This document shows, piece after piece, positions 37,667 through 47,480 of a DNA stretch of 64,000 nucleotides. The stretch comes from Nostoc sp. PCC 7107 (GTDB lineage: Bacteria; Cyanobacteriota; Cyanobacteriia; Cyanobacteriales; Nostocaceae). Location: positions 5,536,501-5,600,500 of the forward strand of contig NC_019676.1 in NCBI RefSeq assembly GCF_000316625.1, written 5' to 3'. Every line of letters begins with the position of its first letter. The stretch's first letter is position 1. Both the position numbers and the translations under genes were made by a program. Below the pieces are notes generated by a model, which saw only the letters and a program-made list of their open reading frames with translations, made no database searches and was not told the origin of the DNA.

Positions 37667-39394
37667 ATGCTAAGAAAATTTACTGAGACTACTAAATCAA
37701 AAAATCTAAAGCAGTTTTTGATCACTCTGACTATTTTGACTCCACTGTTAATGACAATTCCGGTTTATGCAAGCAAACCAGAACATCTCAAACAGCTAAT
37801 AGACACAAACAAATGTCCGAAATGTGACTTAAGTGGGGCAGATTTTAGTTGGAAAAACTTTCTGCGGACTGATTTATCTGACTCAAATTTGAGTGGTGCA
37901 AATTTAAGTAATGCCGATTTGAGTGGCGCTAATTTGCGTAATATTAATTTAAGTAAGGCTAAACTGTCTCGCGCTAACGCCTTTCGGGCTGATTTGGTAA
38001 GTGCAAACTTAAGTGATGCAGACTTGAGTAGCACTAACTTGAGTGGCGCAGATTTGCGAAATGCTAATTTAACTCGTGCTGATTTAACGAATGCTGATTT
38101 AAGTGGCGCTAACCTGAATGGTGCAAATTTGACTGATGCTAACATGCGGGGTGTGCGATTTGATAATGTCAACCTCCAAGGAGTAAATCTCAATGGTGTT
38201 GATTTAAGTAATGCAGATTTAAGAAATTTTAACTTTCGTGGCGTGTCACTGAATGGAGTTAATCTGAGTCGGGTGAACTTGAACGGTTATAACTTGAGGG
38301 GTGTAGAACTGAAAAACGCCAATCTCAGTTATGCGAACTTACAAAATGCTGACTTGAGCAATGCCCGACTGAACAATGCTGACTTGCAAAATGCTAACCT
38401 CTACAATGCGAATTTGCAAGGTGCAGACTTGATTGGGAGTAAGCTAAATAGCGCCAACTTAGACAATGCAGATTTAAGAGGTGCAAATCTTGATATTGAT
38501 AGCTTACCTAATAATATTCGCGCTGATGCTGGAGATTACAGCCGTTGGGGAAATACACTCAGCAGCAAAGGGAGATATCCCAACGCGATCGCCTATTACA
38601 ACAAAGCGATAGAATTAAATTCTAGAGATGCTCAAACTTATACCAGTCGAGGTTTTGCTCAGAGTAAATTAAAAAATTATCAAGCTGCGATCGCTGATTA
38701 TAACAAAGCTATTGAAATTGACCCTAACTATGGCAAAGCATACAGCAACCGCGGCCTCACTCGCATCGAGCAGAATGATTATCCCAGCGCCTTAACTGAT
38801 TTTGACCAAGCAATTCGCCTCGACTCCAACAACGCCGAAGCTTATAACGGACGCGCCACAATTCGCCGGATGCAAAAAGATTATGCAGCCGTAATTACCG
38901 AAGCTTCCCAAGCCATTAGAATCAATCCTAAATTTGCCGCAGCCTACAATAACCGCGGTTTAGCGCGTTCTGCCCTGCAAGATTATCAAAGTGCCATTCA
39001 AGATTATGATAAAGCCATTGATAATTCGAGTGGTTGGGCTTGGGCATATTTAAATCGCGGCCTCGCCCGTTCAGCTATTAGCCAACATAAAGATGCTACT
39101 AAAGATTTTGACCGCGCCATTGAGATTGATGAAAACTATATCGAAGCTTATTATCAACGCAGTGTCGCCCGGTTTAATCGCAAAAAATATGAGGATGCAA
39201 TCAAAGATTGCGATCGCATTATTCAACGAGATCCCAATTATGCCGCAGCTTATGAAAATAAGGGTAATGCTTTATTAGCTTTGAAAAAGAAACCAGAAGC
39301 TAAACTCGCCTTTGAACAAGCAATGAAACTCTACTCGCAAAAACAAGATAATCCCAGTGTAGAACGAGTACAGCAAATAGCCACCGGATTGTAA
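37667..39394 (+). CDS. Secreted pentapeptide-repeat plus TPR protein
   Basis: 575 aa. Signal peptide at 1-35 (ending PVYA). Residues about 55-275 are pentapeptide repeats (A[DN]LSGA style) that form a right-handed beta-helix; residues about 285-560 are seven or more TPRs (YNKAIEIDPNYGKAYSNRG). Both are interaction folds; no catalytic domain is visible. The periodic repeats create a long antisense open frame that is not a gene. A CxxC pair (NKCPKC) precedes the pentapeptides. Confidence 0.88.
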   Translation: MLRKFTETTKSKNLKQFLITLTILTPLLMTIPVYASKPEHLKQLIDTNKCPKCDLSGADFSWKNFLRTDLSDSNLSGANLSNADLSGANLRNINLSKAKLSRANAFRADLVSANLSDADLSSTNLSGADLRNANLTRADLTNADLSGANLNGANLTDANMRGVRFDNVNLQGVNLNGVDLSNADLRNFNFRGVSLNGVNLSRVNLNGYNLRGVELKNANLSYANLQNADLSNARLNNADLQNANLYNANLQGADLIGSKLNSANLDNADLRGANLDIDSLPNNIRADAGDYSRWGNTLSSKGRYPNAIAYYNKAIELNSRDAQTYTSRGFAQSKLKNYQAAIADYNKAIEIDPNYGKAYSNRGLTRIEQNDYPSALTDFDQAIRLDSNNAEAYNGRATIRRMQKDYAAVITEASQAIRINPKFAAAYNNRGLARSALQDYQSAIQDYDKAIDNSSGWAWAYLNRGLARSAISQHKDATKDFDRAIEIDENYIEAYYQRSVARFNRKKYEDAIKDCDRIIQRDPNYAAAYENKGNALLALKKKPEAKLAFEQAMKLYSQKQDNPSVERVQQIATGL

Positions 39395-39438
39395 AAAACT
39401 CCCCATCCTCTCTGCGTGAGACAAAAAACTACAGAGGC

Positions 39439-39481
39439 GGACACTTGCGTGGGCGGCTCTACCGACTTGAGCAAAGTGTCC
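39439..39481. repeat. Dispersed stem-loop repeat, copy 1
   Basis: GGACACTT pairs with AAGTGTCC; the interior (CTTGCGTGGGCGG, CCGACTTGAGCAA) is related to the hairpin at 46916-46956. Intergenic. Confidence 0.65.
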
Positions 39482-39592
39482 GTCGCGCAGAGTTCACAGA
39501 GTTTTCCCGCATTTCTCATTTGGGAGAGATGCTGAGATTTCCATATATTGAGATTATAGAAATATTGAGAACATAAATTTGGCTGCCACAAA

Positions 39593-42500
39593 ATGCTTTG
39601 GAAATGGTGCTTGAGACTGTTCGTAATACTCCTGGGAATGTGGCTATTTTTGGATGTAGCCTCCCGTCTAGGAGCAGAAATTTTGTGGTTTCAAGAAGTT
39701 AGCTATCTGCAAGTATTCTTGTTAAGGGTAGTAACTAAGTTTAGTTTAGTATTATTTGTTGCAGCTTTTAGTGCTATTTACTTATGGGGAAATTTAGAGT
39801 TAGCACAGCTGCTAAAATACCCCTCATCATTGAAAATTGCCCAAGTCAAGCGTGAAGAAGCTGGACTGAGTGCAGAACTCAAAAACCTGCTGAGTCCGCA
39901 GTATGCAAAATATGATAACAGTCAGATAACTTATACAGGTATATTGCCAATTAAATTACGCTGGTTACTACCAATAGTTGTCATATTCAGCTTGTTGATA
40001 GGGTTAATGCTGACTCACTACAGTCAAATTGCCTTGGCTTATTGGCAGTCTTCTGTGAACCAGACTAGTTTACCTGTGATTTCTCTGTTTCGGCTAGAGA
40101 CAATTTGGCAATTGAGTAGGCAAATTACTGCTCAGGTTTTGTATGTTGGCATAGTTGTAGGAATTGCGATCGCTATTGTAATTTATCCTCGCTGGTTATT
40201 AACGGCGATCGCTGGTGTATTTAGTGTTTTGTTTGGTTGGATACTTTACCACAACTGGGCAAAAATCCTGCAATATTTGCATCCTACTGCTTTTAACTAT
40301 TCCGAGCCTTTATTTAATCGAGATATCAGTTTCTATATCTTTTCCCTACCTGTTTGGGAATTGATGGAACTTTGGTTAATGGGTTTGTTTTTATTTGGGT
40401 TTGTCGCCGTTAGCCTTACCTATCTTCTTTCCGCAGACAGTTTAAGTCAGGGCATTTTCCCTGGATTTTCATCGCCACAGCAGCGTCATTTGTATGGGAT
40501 GGGTGGCTTGTTAATGCTAGTTGTCGCCTTGAGTTATTGGCTGAGTCGTTACGAACTAGTTTATTCCCGACAAGGTGTGAGTTACGGAGCCAGCTACACC
40601 GATGTGCAAACACAGTTACCAGCTTACACAGTATTGTGTGTTTTAGCAGTGGCGATCGCATTTTACCTGTTGGGGCGCACCGTTGTTTGGCGAAACAAGT
40701 CTCCCTATCGTCACTGGGTATTTTACGGGTTGGGGGTTTATCTGCTGGTAGCTGTCACGGCTGGGGTTGTTGTCCCGACAGTGGTACAGTATTTAGTTGT
40801 ACAGCCAAACGAATTACAGCGAGAAGAACCATATATTAAACGGACTATTGCTTTAACTCGCCAAGCATTTGATTTAGAAGCAATTGACGCAAGAACCTTT
40901 AACCCCGAAGGAACCTTAACTGAAGCTGATATCAAAGCAAACGACTTAACAATACGCAACATTCGCCTTTGGGATCAGCGTCCACTCTTAGAAACTAATC
41001 GTCAACTGCAACAAATTCGTCCTTACTATCGCTTTCCCGATGCGGATATTGATCGGTATACTCTAGAAAATACAGCAATTTCGCAGCGACCATCTGCTCC
41101 AGAAACACCAATAGTACCAACCCAAGAACCAACGGAATTAACAGAACGGCGACAAGTCTTAATTGCAGCGCGGGAATTAGACTATAGTGCTGTACCTCAA
41201 CAGGCGCAGACATGGGTAAACCAACATCTAATTTATACACATGGATATGGATTTACCCTCAGTCCGGTGAATACAGTCGCACCAGGGGGATTACCAGAAT
41301 ATTTTGTTAAGGATATTGCTGGTACTGCGAATGGCGCTCTCACTACTTCTAGTAACGCTATTCGAGATAGCATTCCCATTGGTTTACCTCGGATTTATTA
41401 CGGTGAAATTACTAACACCTATGTGATGACTGGCACTAGAGTTAGAGAATTAGATTATCCCAGTGGTAGCGATAACGCTTACAACATTTATGATGGTATC
41501 GGTGGCGTTTCGATTGGTAGTGCATGGCGACGCTGGTTATTTGCCATATATTTGAAAGATTGGCAAATGCTCTTCACACGGGACTTTTTACCAGAGACAA
41601 AAGTATTATTTCGGCGGAATATCAATCAACGAATTCGGGCGATTGCCCCTTTTCTCAAATTTGATAGTGACCCCTACTTAGTCGCCGCTGATCCTCGTAT
41701 TGGTTCTGGGTTCCCTGGGACAGAAAATTATCTATATTGGATAGTCGATGCCTATACAACTAGCGATCGCTATCCTTATTCTGACCCAAATAATGAAGGT
41801 ATTAACTATATCCGCAACTCCGTCAAAATAGTTATTGATGCTTACAACGGCACTATTAATTTTTACATTGCTGACCTTAAAGATCCCATAATTAGAACCT
41901 GGGCAAACATCTTTCCTAAGATGTTTAAACCCCTCAGTGCCATGCCCGCCACCATCCGTAATCATATCCGCTATCCAGCAGACTTTTTTCAAATTCAAGC
42001 GGAACGGTTGATGACTTATCACATGACAGACCCCCAAGTATTTTACAACCGCGAAGACCAATGGCAAATTCCCAACGAAATTTATGGTGATAAAGCTCGT
42101 CCAGTCGAGGCTTATTATTTAATCACTAGCTTACCTACTGTTCCCTTTGAAGAATTTATCTTACTTTTACCTTACACTCCCAGACAGCGAACAAATTTAG
42201 TTGCTTGGTTAGCGGCGCGATCAGATGGTGATAACTACGGTAAGTTGTTGTTATATATCTTTCCTAAACAGCGCCTCATCTACGGGACAGAACAAATTGA
42301 AGCACGCATTAACCAAGATCCAGTTATTTCTCAGCAAATTTCTTTATGGAATCGTCAAGGCTCAAGAGCAATTCAAGGAAATTTGTTAGTCATTCCCATC
42401 GAGGAATCATTATTGTATGTTGAGCCAATATATTTAGAAGCCACCCAGAATAGTTTACCAACCTTAGTAAGGGTAGTTGTCGCTTACGAAAACCGCATTG

Positions 42501-42598
42501 TCATGGCGCAAACCCTAGAACAAGCACTACAAGCCATCTTTCAACCAGAAGTCACACCAGAACCTGCTATTGTCCGTCCCTTTGATGAGGGAACCTAG
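39593..42598 (+). CDS. UPF0182 family large membrane protein
   Basis: 1001 aa. The first ~400 residues contain about seven membrane helices; the rest is a soluble domain with the family blocks [36 protein letters not shown] and [16 protein letters not shown]. The family is widespread in cyanobacteria and actinobacteria. Function is unknown; the large domain is probably extracytoplasmic. Confidence 0.92.
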   Translation: MLWKWCLRLFVILLGMWLFLDVASRLGAEILWFQEVSYLQVFLLRVVTKFSLVLFVAAFSAIYLWGNLELAQLLKYPSSLKIAQVKREEAGLSAELKNLLSPQYAKYDNSQITYTGILPIKLRWLLPIVVIFSLLIGLMLTHYSQIALAYWQSSVNQTSLPVISLFRLETIWQLSRQITAQVLYVGIVVGIAIAIVIYPRWLLTAIAGVFSVLFGWILYHNWAKILQYLHPTAFNYSEPLFNRDISFYIFSLPVWELMELWLMGLFLFGFVAVSLTYLLSADSLSQGIFPGFSSPQQRHLYGMGGLLMLVVALSYWLSRYELVYSRQGVSYGASYTDVQTQLPAYTVLCVLAVAIAFYLLGRTVVWRNKSPYRHWVFYGLGVYLLVAVTAGVVVPTVVQYLVVQPNELQREEPYIKRTIALTRQAFDLEAIDARTFNPEGTLTEADIKANDLTIRNIRLWDQRPLLETNRQLQQIRPYYRFPDADIDRYTLENTAISQRPSAPETPIVPTQEPTELTERRQVLIAARELDYSAVPQQAQTWVNQHLIYTHGYGFTLSPVNTVAPGGLPEYFVKDIAGTANGALTTSSNAIRDSIPIGLPRIYYGEITNTYVMTGTRVRELDYPSGSDNAYNIYDGIGGVSIGSAWRRWLFAIYLKDWQMLFTRDFLPETKVLFRRNINQRIRAIAPFLKFDSDPYLVAADPRIGSGFPGTENYLYWIVDAYTTSDRYPYSDPNNEGINYIRNSVKIVIDAYNGTINFYIADLKDPIIRTWANIFPKMFKPLSAMPATIRNHIRYPADFFQIQAERLMTYHMTDPQVFYNREDQWQIPNEIYGDKARPVEAYYLITSLPTVPFEEFILLLPYTPRQRTNLVAWLAARSDGDNYGKLLLYIFPKQRLIYGTEQIEARINQDPVISQQISLWNRQGSRAIQGNLLVIPIEESLLYVEPIYLEATQNSLPTLVRVVVAYENRIVMAQTLEQALQAIFQPEVTPEPAIVRPFDEGT

Positions 42599-42624
42599 CC
42601 TAGTCAGTGATAAATTTCAATTTA

Positions 42625-42641
42625 ATTCAATTCAATTCAAT
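42625..42641. repeat. Short ATTCA tandem repeat
   Basis: Three to four head-to-tail ATTCA pentamers in the 285-bp gap between UPF0182 and the CorA gene. No gene is seen in that gap. Confidence 0.6.
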
Positions 42642-42883
42642 TGTTAAATATCTACCATGCGCCATCAACGAATTCATGATATTTATGGAAAATATGAGTC
42701 GTTGTGATGCTCACTTATAGCAAAAGGCAGTAGACAGTAGGAAAAGTCTTATTATTCCTGGCTTTCAAGCTTTCAAATTGTCCTCACATATCTGACTACC
42801 GCTATAAAAGCAAAATTCTGTTGCCACTAGGGGTAATAGAGTTGTTTTGTGAGTCATTATTACAACTGAATTAGGAATGCTAT

Positions 42884-43864
42884 ATGCTAACTCTGTTGAC
42901 ATTTTCTCAGAATCACCTAGAGTTATTCTCTAGTAAAGATGTTGATCCGATCCTTAAAAAGATTGATGGTTCTCAAAATATCTGGTTACGCTGCATTCAC
43001 TTCCGCGATCGCACCGGAATTGCTAAAATTATTCACCACTTTCAACTTGATCCATCTCGCATCGACATGATATTTAACCATTCCCTCACAGGAATTGATG
43101 AAGACATGGAAGATTGTCTATTTGATGGCTATGAAATCCTCACTCATCAACTAAAAAATCGAGAGTTTCAGATAGTGCGAGGCAGTATTGTCTTAGGTCG
43201 CAACTTTATTATTACTTTTGAAATTACAGAAATCAAAGTTTTAACTATATTACTCAATAATATCCAAAAGCAAAACATAGATATTCAAAGCTGGGGAGTA
43301 GACTATATTTTATATTTGATTTTTAAAGATATTTTAAATAATTATCATAGTGTATTTGATCATATTTCTCGGCAACTTGATGATTTAGAAGATGAAGTGT
43401 TAGCTAATTCTGGTGATGAAACAACCTATCATAAAATTGCCGCTATGAGGCAATCTACTCGCTCAGGACGGCGAAATTTTCAAAATCTCAAGTCACTTCT
43501 AGCAATGATGAATTATGAAGATTTTCTATGGATTACTCTGCCAGTCAAAACATTATTCAATCAAGAATTAGTTTATCAAATTGATCATCTCTGGCAAGAA
43601 TACCAAGCTTTACGAGCTTGGATGTCAGAATTAATGGAAATTCAACGCGATAACATTGCTAGTAAAACCAGTGAACGCATTAATCGATTAACAATTCTTT
43701 CCACTGTATTCTTACCCATCACCTTCATTACTGGTTTTTATGGAATGAACTTTAAATATATGCCAGAGTTAGAACAACCTTGGGCATATCCAGTTGTAAT
43801 TAGCGTGATATTACTAATTGTTTTTAGCAGTATTGCCTTTGCTAAACAACAACGTTGGTTGTAA
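42884..43864 (+). CDS. CorA-type divalent cation transporter
   Basis: 326 aa. The long helical cytoplasmic domain is followed by two C-terminal membrane helices, with the selectivity motif GMN in TGFYGMNFKYMPE (about residues 286-288) between them. It should carry Mg2+ or Co2+ as a pentamer in the inner membrane. It could equally be a ZntB-like member; the specificity is not decided by sequence. Confidence 0.92.
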   Translation: MLTLLTFSQNHLELFSSKDVDPILKKIDGSQNIWLRCIHFRDRTGIAKIIHHFQLDPSRIDMIFNHSLTGIDEDMEDCLFDGYEILTHQLKNREFQIVRGSIVLGRNFIITFEITEIKVLTILLNNIQKQNIDIQSWGVDYILYLIFKDILNNYHSVFDHISRQLDDLEDEVLANSGDETTYHKIAAMRQSTRSGRRNFQNLKSLLAMMNYEDFLWITLPVKTLFNQELVYQIDHLWQEYQALRAWMSELMEIQRDNIASKTSERINRLTILSTVFLPITFITGFYGMNFKYMPELEQPWAYPVVISVILLIVFSSIAFAKQQRWL

Positions 43865-44120
43865 GTAAGTAGAACTGTGCAAATAAACAGAAGTGTGTAA
43901 CGAAAAGTAAAGTTATCGAAAAAGCTCTTCCCTTCTGCCTCCTGCCTTGTCATAACGACAATTTTTAACATCGACCTACTTATAGTAAGCGATCGCCTAA
44001 TTTTGCCCCTATTCCTCCTCTATGCGACTGAATAGATGAAAAATCGAAGTTTAAAGCAACTGACCGAATGATTCGCTAGAATCGCCTTTAAGAATTACAA
44101 ATTCCCATTTTAATTTGCTT

Positions 44121-46889
44121 ATGCAGCGACGCTCAAAGATGTTTTTAGCATTTTTACTGAGTTTTCTTCTGAGTTTTATCCCTTTTTCGGGTAACGTGAT
44201 CAATGCGGTAACACCAGTCGCCGTTACACCTGTCTCAGGACTATCTTTTACCCAAGGAGTTAAAAAAACTGTATTAGACAACGGTTTAACAGTGTTAACT
44301 AAAGAAGTCCATACTGCCCCAGTGGTGAGTGTGCAAGTATGGTACAAAGTTGGTTCACGTAACGAAGGCAAAGGTGAAAGTGGTATTTCTCATCAACTAG
44401 AACATTTGATGTTCAAAGGTACAAAAGAACGCCCAGTACAGTTTGGGCGTTTGTTTAGTGCATTGGGTAGTCAGTTTAATGCTTTTACTAGTTACGACGA
44501 AACAGCTTACTTTGGTACAGTCCAACGAGATAAACTCCAAGCACTGCTAATTTTAGAAGCAGACCGGATGAAAAATGCTTTGATTGGCACTGAGCAACTC
44601 ACCAGTGAAAAGCGCGTAGTGATTTCTGAGTTGCAAGGGTATGAAAATTCACCAAGCTACCGTTTAAATCGGGCTGTAATGCAGGCGGCTTTTCCCAATC
44701 GAGCTTATGGTCTATCGGTAGGTGGAACGAAAGCCGATGTGGAAAAATTTACTGTCGAGCAGGTGCGGAATTATTATCAAACTTACTACAGTCCTGACAA
44801 TGCCACTTTGGTAATTACAGGGGATTTTGCCACAGAACCTGTACTCAAGGCGGTGAAAGAAAGTTTTGGCAAGTTGACGAAAAATCAAAAGTCAAAAATC
44901 AATAGTCAAGAAAGAGCCGTTAGTCAAAAACCCAAATCCTCTTCTCCCATAGTTTTAAAAGAACCGGGAAGTGCAGCTTTGCTGCATGTTGTGTATCCCT
45001 TACCAGATATCAAGCACCCTGATGTACCTGCAATTGATGTGATGGATGCAATTCTCACAGGGGGACGCAGTTCTAGACTTTATCAAGCTTTGGTAGAATC
45101 TGGTCTGGCGAGTTCTGTGGGTGGAAGTGCGGCGGAATTAATTGAACCGGGATGGTATGAAATTGATGCGACAGCCGCCCCCGGTCAAAAGCTAGAGAAA
45201 ATTGCCCAAGTTCTGCAAACATCGCTATCAAAATTACAACAACAGGGAGTGAGTGTAGAAGAGTTAAACCGCGCGAAGACGTTATTGCAAGCTTCCTTTG
45301 TGTTAGGTAATCAAGATATCAGCAGCCAAGCTAGTCAGTTGGGGTATAACCAAACTGTAGCAGGAGATTATAAATATATTGAACGCTATTTAGGGGCGAT
45401 CGCCAAAGTTACACCAGAGGATGTGCAACGGGTAGCAAAAACTTACCTTGTTCCAGCCAAACAAACCATCGGCTTTTTTGAACCAACTCAACCAGATGGT
45501 CAAGCCGGAACTTCTAGTAGTGGTTCTGGTCGGACTGTGGAAAACTTTAGTCCTGGTAAACCTGTAGACCCAGCCGAACTCGCTAAATATTTACCTCCGG
45601 CTACTTCATATACAGTGTCTAATCAACAACCTCTACCACAGCAGTTGTCTTTAGCCAATGGTTTGCGAGTCTTACTGTTACCTGACCGCAGTCTTCCCAC
45701 AATTAACATTAGTGGTCAAATTGATGCGGGAACTGAGTTTGATGGTAATCAAAAAGCTGGACTCGCCATTCTCACCGCAGAAAACTTAATGAATGGAACC
45801 CAAACTAAAAATGCTTTGACTTTAGCTCAAACTTTAGAAGATAGGGGAGCCAGTTTAGAGTTTAGCGCCAGCCGCGAAGGTGTCAGCATTGGCGGTGAAG
45901 GACTTTCGGCAAACTTGCCCATCTTAATTCAAACTTTGGCAGATGTGTTGCAGAATGCTAACTTTCCCGCTGACCAATTAGAACTAAGTCGTCAACGGGC
46001 GTTAACAGGTTTGCAAGTACAGTTAGATGACCCCAGTACTTTAGCAAGGCGCGTATTCCAACAAGCAATTTACCCAGAAAATCATCCTTTCCACAGTTTT
46101 TCGACAGAAACCAGTTTAAAAAATATCACTCGTGATGATTTGTTGAGTTTCTATCGTCAACATTACCGTCCAGATACAACCACACTGGCTTTAGTAGGTG
46201 ATTTTGACCCGGTGAAGGTAAAAGATTTGTTGAATCAAGCGTTTACTAAATGGCAAGCTGAAGGTAAACCACCTGCGTTGAATTTACCCAAAGTCTCACT
46301 CCCAAAAACTTCCACCCGTGTGAATAAAGTAATTCCCGGTAAAGCTGAGGCTGTAACTTACATTGGCTACAACGGAATTTCTCGCAAAGACCCACGTTTC
46401 TATGCAGCTTTGGTGTTGAATCAAATTTTAGGTGGTGATACTTTATCTAGCCGTTTGGGTACAGAAGTACGCGATCGCCTCGGTTTGACTTATGGTATTT
46501 ACAGTGGTTTTGCTGCTGGGATTAATCCTGGCCCATTCTTAATTGAAATGCAAACTGCACCTACAGATGCCCAAAAAGCGATCGCCAGTACCCTCGCTTT
46601 ACTCAAGCAATTACGCGAACAAGGCATTACTGAAGCAGAATTAAATACTGCTAAACGTTCCATTGCTAACAGCTACCCAGTAGAATTAGCAAATCCCAGT
46701 GAAGTTGCCAGCATCATTTTAAATAATGCTATTTTGGGACTTTCTCCCGCAGAAATCCGCGAATTCCCCCGACGCATTCAAGCTGTCAATATGACTCAAA
46801 TTCAACAAGTGATCAAAGACTTAATTCAACCAGAAAATGTGGTGATTGTCACGGCTGGCCCTGGCGATACTGCATCTAAGGAAAACTAG
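44121..46889 (+). CDS. Secreted M16 family zinc metallopeptidase, two fused halves
   Basis: 922 aa from the ATG at 44121 (a TTG two codons earlier is less likely). A signal peptide spans about 1-30. The N-terminal half has the inverted zinc motif HQLEH (91-95) and the later ELQGYENSP glutamate, so it is active in principle. The C-terminal half (from about 500) has the same fold without HxxEH. This is the pitrilysin/PqqL-like tandem arrangement, in which the second half closes over the substrate. Likely periplasmic or thylakoid-lumen peptide degradation. Confidence 0.92.
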   Translation: MQRRSKMFLAFLLSFLLSFIPFSGNVINAVTPVAVTPVSGLSFTQGVKKTVLDNGLTVLTKEVHTAPVVSVQVWYKVGSRNEGKGESGISHQLEHLMFKGTKERPVQFGRLFSALGSQFNAFTSYDETAYFGTVQRDKLQALLILEADRMKNALIGTEQLTSEKRVVISELQGYENSPSYRLNRAVMQAAFPNRAYGLSVGGTKADVEKFTVEQVRNYYQTYYSPDNATLVITGDFATEPVLKAVKESFGKLTKNQKSKINSQERAVSQKPKSSSPIVLKEPGSAALLHVVYPLPDIKHPDVPAIDVMDAILTGGRSSRLYQALVESGLASSVGGSAAELIEPGWYEIDATAAPGQKLEKIAQVLQTSLSKLQQQGVSVEELNRAKTLLQASFVLGNQDISSQASQLGYNQTVAGDYKYIERYLGAIAKVTPEDVQRVAKTYLVPAKQTIGFFEPTQPDGQAGTSSSGSGRTVENFSPGKPVDPAELAKYLPPATSYTVSNQQPLPQQLSLANGLRVLLLPDRSLPTINISGQIDAGTEFDGNQKAGLAILTAENLMNGTQTKNALTLAQTLEDRGASLEFSASREGVSIGGEGLSANLPILIQTLADVLQNANFPADQLELSRQRALTGLQVQLDDPSTLARRVFQQAIYPENHPFHSFSTETSLKNITRDDLLSFYRQHYRPDTTTLALVGDFDPVKVKDLLNQAFTKWQAEGKPPALNLPKVSLPKTSTRVNKVIPGKAEAVTYIGYNGISRKDPRFYAALVLNQILGGDTLSSRLGTEVRDRLGLTYGIYSGFAAGINPGPFLIEMQTAPTDAQKAIASTLALLKQLREQGITEAELNTAKRSIANSYPVELANPSEVASIILNNAILGLSPAEIREFPRRIQAVNMTQIQQVIKDLIQPENVVIVTAGPGDTASKEN

Positions 46890-46915
46890 TAAAATAAGGC
46901 AAAAGTAAAAAGTGA

Positions 46916-46956
46916 GCCACTGCGTTGGGCGGGTTTCCCGACTTGAAGCAAGTGGC
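46916..46956. repeat. Dispersed stem-loop repeat, copy 2
   Basis: GCCACT...AGTGGC with an interior (TGCGTTGGGCGG, CCGACTTGAAGCAAG) clearly related to 39439-39481. It directly follows the M16 peptidase gene. Confidence 0.65.
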
Positions 46957-47166
46957 GAACTCTGAAGGAGTCAAAAGGAAAAAGAAATAATAGTGAGACC
47001 ACAAGCCTTTTAGCAATTCCAAATAGTCTGTTTATTTACGCCAACCTGTACTAGTCTAGAATGTCTTCATCTGTGATTTGACTGTTGTATGTAGAATAAA
47101 AATCTCAGTAGGGGCGTAGGCTTTACCTTCTCAAAGGTTACAGCTATTCGCCCTTACCTTTGAAAA

Positions 47167-47397
47167 AACTATAAATCAATACGGTTCAGATAAGAAAAAT
47201 AAATCACAACAAAACCAACAAATAATTACTCAACCAAAAACGAAAGAATTATTTTGCAGGGGGTTTGGGTGACGGTTGCGTCCCCCAATCGGGGGCTTGG
47301 GGGATTCTCCCCCAAATCTTGCTTATTGTCTGATAGGTAAGCAGAAATTGAGAAATCAACTCTCATCACCTTAACTGAACCGTATTGAACTATAAAT
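47167..47397. mobile_element. MITE-like element with 18-bp terminal inverted repeats and 10-bp target duplication
   Basis: The left end CAATACGGTTCAGATAAG (47177-47194) is inverted at 47370-47387 with one mismatch. The 10 bases outside each end are identical: AACTATAAAT at 47167-47176 and 47388-47397. The 211-bp interior has no open frame and holds G/C-rich palindromic runs. It must have been moved by a transposase acting in trans. A solo end of the same type lies at 50753-50770. Confidence 0.88.
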
Positions 47398-47442
47398 GCG
47401 ATCGCCGAAATAACAATTGCATTCGCAAAAACAACAAATGCG

Positions 47443-47463
47443 TAGGCGTAGCCAGCCGTAGGT
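47443..47463 (+). repeat. 21-bp insertion repeat within a HIP1 site, copy 2
   Basis: The insert begins TAGGCGTAGCC and lies between AAATGCG and ATCGCCGAAAT. The same two flanks are directly joined at 47394-47411, giving an unoccupied version of the site 25 bp upstream. Confidence 0.8.
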
Positions 47464-47480
47464 ATCGCCGAAATTGTACC

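Larger units (their letters stand above)
46890..47480. other. Repeat-rich intergenic region
   Basis: Contains the stem-loop at 46916-46956, the MITE-like element at 47167-47397 and the HIP1 insertion repeat at 47443-47463. No gene is seen. Confidence 0.7.

Noticed and set aside
37765-38193. 142-aa open frame antisense to the pentapeptide gene
   Set aside because: It is a by-product of the 15-bp periodicity of the pentapeptide repeats; the translation is a monotonous K/S/L/A repeat.
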